A stretch of DNA of 64,000 bases from positions 992,001-1,056,000 of the forward strand of contig MQVO02000002.1 in the NCBI GenBank assembly GCA_001986395.2, written 5' to 3'. Shown one piece after another: positions 59,404 to 64,000 of this stretch. The notes under the pieces are model-generated. The model had not been told where the DNA came from and ran no database searches. It was given only the letters and a program-made list of their open reading frames with translations. The stretch comes from Irpex lacteus. Taxonomy: Eukaryota > Basidiomycota > Agaricomycetes > Polyporales > Irpicaceae. Each line of letters starts with the position of its first letter. Position 1 is the first letter of the stretch. A program made the position numbers and the translations under genes.

Positions 59404-60311
59404 TCAGGATCCTAACAGCCCCAGGCCCTCCTTGAACCCCAAGAACGCTTGTGGCGGGGAGAGCTCCCACATGTTCTCCAGGTCGCCCATCTTCTCTTTG
59501 CCTAGGCTGAGGCATAGAATTAGTATACATCGCATTACCTAGGAGAGAGAGCTGTTGACCTAGCACGCTCTTCCCATCTAAGTCGATCCTCACCGCCCTT
59601 TTTCCAAAGGAGAATCTCCTTCAAGTCCAAACCCGCCAGGTCTGGCAGGCCAGCGTCCTCTTGGCCTTCCCCTCCGTTGCCCCTCTCAGCGGCTTCCTGT
59701 TCGTCACTGTCAGACTTTAGGGCTTTGTCAAAGAGGAGGAAGTGAGAATCTAGAGCGTCGTCTGCTAAACGGTTTGGAATGAAGGGGAACGTCGAGCGCT
59801 CCCTCCACTCCTCGAGAATGGTAAACTCAGCAAGGGGGCCTCCACACACAGGGCAGTCTAAGCTCTTGTGGTATATGACGGTTCCATCGCCTTCCAGGTA
59901 GTAGAAGAACCACCTCAGGGCACAGATTGCACAGAAACTGTGGCCGCAGGAAGCAAGAGGAATGGAGTAGGGGCAGGCGCTGAGGTGCAGACGCAAGCCC
60001 TGTGTCAGCACCAATACCTGGAGACCCTCCGGAGAATTGCTCACGTAATTTCAGTGCACCTGTTAAGTAGATACCTGATCAATGAAGCTAGTTTGTGAGA
60101 AGAGAGGCAAAGAACACGCACAATGGACAGACGAGGAGCGCCTTCATGTTCTCCAGGACCTCTCCCGCATGCTGCGTTCGCTGAATCAAAGAGGTCATGC
60201 GAGCCTCCTCGTCTTTCCTAGCCACGGTCTCTTTCAGCTCGTCAACGAGTTTCTTCAGCCTCGTCAGCTCGCTATCTGAGGAGGAGCTCGCAGACTTAAG
60301 CCGCTTCGAAG
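59404..60311 (-). CDS. RING-finger protein, probable E3 ubiquitin ligase
   Basis: The C3HC4 zinc finger is rebuilt only after splicing. Exon A ends MKALLVCPL; a short exon gives CTEIT; the next gives ACPYSIPLASCGHSFCAIC and ends SLDCPVCGGPL. Together: CPLC, CGHSFC, CAIC (shared) and CPVC, all eight zinc ligands. N-terminal to it is a coiled coil (LTRLKKLVDELKETVARKDE). The acidic C-terminus (SDSDEQEAAERGNGGEGQED) runs through a last exon to LGFKEGLGLLGS and a stop at 59404-59406. The 5' end is not settled: the coiled-coil frame begins at an acceptor at 60311 and no first exon with matching phase was found, possibly because the retroelement lies just upstream. Likely recruits an E2 enzyme; target unknown. 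Confidence 0.72.
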
Positions 60312-60956
60312 CTAAAACCGAGGCTGTAAGATTCGCTGAATGTGACGGGTTACGGTTTACTTAGTGTCTCATCGAATATCCCTTCATTTTTCGCATTTTA
60401 TTTGTCTCTGTTATGATACTTACCGTTTTGGATTACGCCTCATGTAGAACATGTGTCCGTAGTACTCAGGCAGTGCGCTGGGCGCACGTGGAATATCATC
60501 TTCTTACTTCTCTACTACGCCTACGCTAGAGCTTGGCTCGCGGGGAACGGAGAACGAGGCGATCCCGAGTTTCCCACCGTTGTGTACGCCTTCGAACAGG
60601 CGCACGACGATCCTTGCCTTAACGGGCAATTCTACATACACTTACACCTCTGGTTCCTGGCGTCCGCTGGACGACTCGCAGTCGACTCACCCGGTTCGTG
60701 AACGCTCACGTCGAGCGTCACAGAGGTGGACACACTGGGAAGTCGACCGCACCGGCCGACACCAGAACCAACCAACAATCCATTTACATTCACTCAATCC
60801 GAATCCGACATCTTTCATATCATAGATACTCAGCTCACCGAATCGACGCCTGAGCGTCGACAAGCTCTTAAGAACTTTTTCGCCGGGCTTCTCGAGCAAT
60901 CTCGTCGCCTAGCGGAAGATCGCAAGGCATCGGAAGACGGCTCGGCCCTACCATCT
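60312..60956. other. Junction between RING gene and retroelement
   Basis: 645 bp. The retroelement frame is already open from 60702, after a TGA at 60699-60701. Either the 5' LTR and primer-binding site or the RING gene's first exon should lie here, but I cannot define LTR ends or a primer-binding site by eye. Confidence 0.4.
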
Positions 60957-63900
60957 ATGTCAGGACCGTCTACGAGCGAATCGAACCGACCTTCGTCTCG
61001 AGTGAGCCCATCGGTTACGCTACCGGGTTCTTACGGTGAGAATTCCTTCGTCATGGAGTCTCAACAACGTCGACTACAGACCATTGCCGAAGAAAGAGAG
61101 AGTGTCGATCAGAGAGACGACGAGGAAGTAGCGCAGGAGCTAGGCCTGGATGATCTCGGGGAAGAGAACCTAACCTCGTCGTCCGTCGCGGAGAAGCTGT
61201 ACGCCAACTACACTCGCGACAGTTCTCGACGCATGAGCTTCAAGGCGGAAGTCAAGCAGCTCGTCAGCAAGACGCGTTGGGCCCCCTCCGATGTCATCGA
61301 CTTCGGTCTGTCGACTCAACCCATCGCTCGCCCACGCTTTGCTCTGCGACCGTCCGTGACGCGATCGGTCGAAAGGATCTTTGGTGACCTTCAAGCGTTG
61401 CTGGCGGGTCTTGCTGCGGAGATACCTCAACGAAAAGCTCTCAACGACTATCATTATCGTCTCGACCCCTACGGTGACCTGCTGCCAGCTTTACGCGGGT
61501 CTAACTCGCTGGAGGAACTCTACGGGGCTTGGGATCTTCTTCGCGAGCGTCTCGATAGAGGCAGTCGTTTCGTGGAAAGATACATCGAAGAGAGCCGGGG
61601 CTTGCACCCGACTTCACCTGCCTCCACTGCTCCAGAAGTCTACCAAATCTTCGAGCCAGATGCTTCTCTCGCCGTCCGTATCCGCGAGTTCAAGGCGCAC
61701 GTCCCTACCCACTATCAGGCGGTGGACGAGGAAGATCGAGGCAGACTTCTCGACTTCGACGTTCCCTTGTCAGACTTCGTGGAAGTCCCTCTACAAGTAC
61801 AATCGGCTTTCCCTCCTAGAGAACCGGAAGCAGCGCCTCAGGCGTTCTCCTACGACGAGAAGGGAGCCAAAGAGGACGTTTCCTTTCTCTCGAGGACCAG
61901 TCTACTTCCCAGCTCCACTCCTACTGGGCCCTCTCGTCTGCGCTCAGGGTACGTACCTACGGAATCTATAAGTGGAGCTTTTCGGGGCAGAACGAGGTCC
62001 AAGGGGAAGGACAAAATCGTCTCCTTCATCCCCGAAGAACCAGCCACCCGAACCTTCGCAGCAACAGGCTACGAACGACCTCAAGGGAACGAGGACTGGC
62101 CTCAACACCAGGAGTATGTTTCCGTCCAAGCAGCTCCCGACGTCACGACAGGCAATTTCCTCCACGGCATCGCGTCAGCTAGTCTGCAGTCGCGAGCACC
62201 ACCAGCGCAACCACCCAGAACGATCTCGGAAGAGGTAGTGCGACCACCAATCTACGACGTGACGACGCCAGGCGCTGCTGCGTGGACTACCCCCGGTATC
62301 CTGAGCCCTCAAGCGACTTCGACAGCGCGAGTCTTCCGGGAAGCTCAAGGCGTCTCTCGAGTTTACAGCACGGTCGACCTAGGGTCCCGCGGGAGAGACT
62401 CGGCTTCCACCACGATGAGATTCGCGCAGGAGTACGCTTCTGGAGGCGCAGGTAAACCGCCCAGTGGAGACGGCAGCTCCAATGGATCCAGCAGGCACGA
62501 CAGTCCTAGGGGTTACGGAGGACCACCTCCTCCTGGCGGACCTGGAGGATCCCCACCTTTCGGTGGCAACGGAGGACCACCAGGGGGGCCCCCTCCCCCT
62601 GGAGGACCACCTGGAGGACCTCCTCCTGGAGGATCGCCGAATCGTCACCCGGCTGCTCCAAGAATACCAACAGGTCCGCCTCCTCAAGGGCCTGCCTGGC
62701 CTGGAGGACTACCAGGAGGGCCACCTGGAGGACCACCTGGAGGGCCACCGGGAGGACCACCTGGAGGACCACCCGGAGGACCTATGGGCGGATGGATTCC
62801 GTTGCAGAACGGGCAGTGGGACGCCCAGTTCCAGATGCCGACCGCGATGGTTCCTCAGATCAAGATTGGACAGACGGTCACCGACGCAGTCCCTACTTGG
62901 GACGGGAATGGTTCGACAGCACTGCAGTGGTTTGCCAGCGTACAAGAGTTCGCGGGCGCGGGGGGTTACATACCTTACCAACTCGGATACTACCTGTGGA
63001 CCCGACTCGAACAAGGGTCGGCAGTGCGTAGCTGGTTCCAAACCCTGACACCAGACTGGAAAGCCTGGATGCGTCGCTACTACTTGAACTTCTTGTCGGC
63101 CGTCGAGGAGTACTTTCTGGGAGACAACTGGAGAAAGGATCGTCAATCGGAGTACACCGTACAGGCTTTCAGACAAGCAGGCCACTCACGAGAAACGCCG
63201 TCCAAGTTCATTCAGCGTCGCCTACTCTATATCCGTATGCTATTCCCGCACATGCTCGGCTCTGCAGAGGAGGTCAGGGAGATTATGAAAGCAGCTCCCG
63301 TGACTTGGAGAAATATACTCTCCTCCGACCAGATCCTCTCGGTTATGACGCTGCAGTCCCGCGTGGTCGAGATGGAGGCCCAGCTTCTAGCGGGATTTGA
63401 AGTTTCGTCGGGGCCCACTATCTCGAGGGACCAATTCGAACGCCTGCTTAGAGAATTCGGGGTCGAAACACGAGGCCGTCGTTCTCGCACCGCTAACGTC
63501 GTCGAAATCGACGAACATGCTGCGCTACCTAACGAAGACTATGCCTTCACCGCTAACGAGCTCATCGCCGACCTGAACGACTCACCGATCATCGTAGAAT
63601 GCTACGCTGCAGCTCAAAGACGACAACGACCACCTCCCAAGATGGGCTACAAGTTCGAAAAACGCGATGATGTCGTCAGCTCCCTTCGTCCTCCTCCATC
63701 GCCCTGTAAGTGTTGCGGCAGCAGCAAACACTGGGACAAAGAATGCCCTCACTATCACGTCTGGATGAAGAAGTACGGCTCGGAGAGGGGGAAGTCTGTG
63801 AGATCTGCGGAGAAGAGCGAGAGCGATGTGTTCGAGGATATGTATGATACGACTTTCGACGAGTTAAATACACAAGCAAGTTTGTCCCTGTGCCTCGACT

Positions 63901-64000
63901 CGCGAGTGAAATCCGCCCGCATCGCCAATGCCAGCATCATGGAACAAGTGTCCGCCGCGCGACCTCAACCCCGCAGGGCGCGAGTGGAAGACGCAGAGGA
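60957..64000 (+). mobile_element. Ty3/Gypsy retrotransposon gag region, runs off right edge
   Basis: One frame without a stop from 60702 to the window end; the first ATG is 60957. The N-terminal 500 codons are acidic and coiled (RLQTIAEERESVDQRDDEEV). A Pro/Gly repeat (GGPPGGPPGG type, 62515-62780) follows. Then a gag capsid-like domain: WDGNGSTALQWFASVQEFAG, LGYYLWTRLEQGSAVRSWFQ, FLSAVEEYFLGDNW, SKFIQRRLLYIRMLFP. A CCHC zinc knuckle (CKCCGSSKHWDKEC) lies near 63703-63753. This order is typical of mushroom Gypsy elements, whose pol (protease, RT, RNase H, integrase) would lie beyond the window. The reading frame is intact so far, suggesting a fairly young copy. Confidence 0.85.

Overview
The window is nuclear DNA of a filamentous basidiomycete, most likely an Agaricomycete. 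Genes are intron-dense, with introns of about 45-70 nt and GTRNGT donors. Conserved nuclear genes (RPL27, YTM1, YAH1, DCS1, DAD4, mitochondrial uL14, histidinol phosphatase, hexokinase) give basidiomycete-like products. A fungal velvet factor, a mushroom-type I66 protease inhibitor and a Gypsy gag of the Agaricomycete style are also present. Gene models were assembled by eye from splice sites, reading frame and family motifs. Exon ends are best where a family is recognised and less certain in orphan genes.

Layout. 0-15 kb is core housekeeping: an edge-truncated ORF (-), scavenger decapping enzyme DCS1 (-), an orphan single-pass membrane protein (-), the tiny kinetochore protein DAD4 (+), an RBMS-like two-RRM protein (+), a gamma-butyrobetaine/trimethyllysine-type dioxygenase (+) and a Dal5-family transporter (-). 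15-39 kb holds a Gfo/Idh/MocA oxidoreductase, a small nucleotidyltransferase-fold protein, histidinol phosphatase divergent from mitochondrial ferredoxin YAH1, a SnoaL/NTF2-like protein, a secreted FAD-linked oxidase, RPL27, a small spliced orphan, a VelB-like velvet factor, mitochondrial uL14 divergent from an atypical hexokinase, YTM1 and an I66 (cospin-like) protease inhibitor.

41-64 kb is accessory. It opens with two tandem paralogues that combine a HeLo-like helical N-terminus, a Cys-rich CxCxCH...CDVxTCRG segment and a C-terminal ankyrin block. Next come a SnoaL-like paralogue that breaks off in its second exon, apparently at an insertion of unlike sequence, and a row of orphan genes, two of them membrane-anchored, plus a tail-anchored WD40 protein. 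A gene resembling the expanded Agaricomycete 2-oxoglutarate dioxygenase (TET/JBP-like) family, an orphan next to a TATA promoter and a triplicated repeat, and a RING-finger gene follow. A long Ty3/Gypsy gag frame runs off the right edge.

How genes work together. Housekeeping pairs share compact divergent promoters (HIS2/YAH1 245 bp; uL14m/hexokinase 337 bp, with a repeated TAAGTAAT word). The accessory right third has the hallmarks of a fast-evolving region: duplication, pseudogenisation, orphan genes and transposon sequence. The ankyrin pair is the best candidate for an uncharacterised intracellular recognition or cell-death system.
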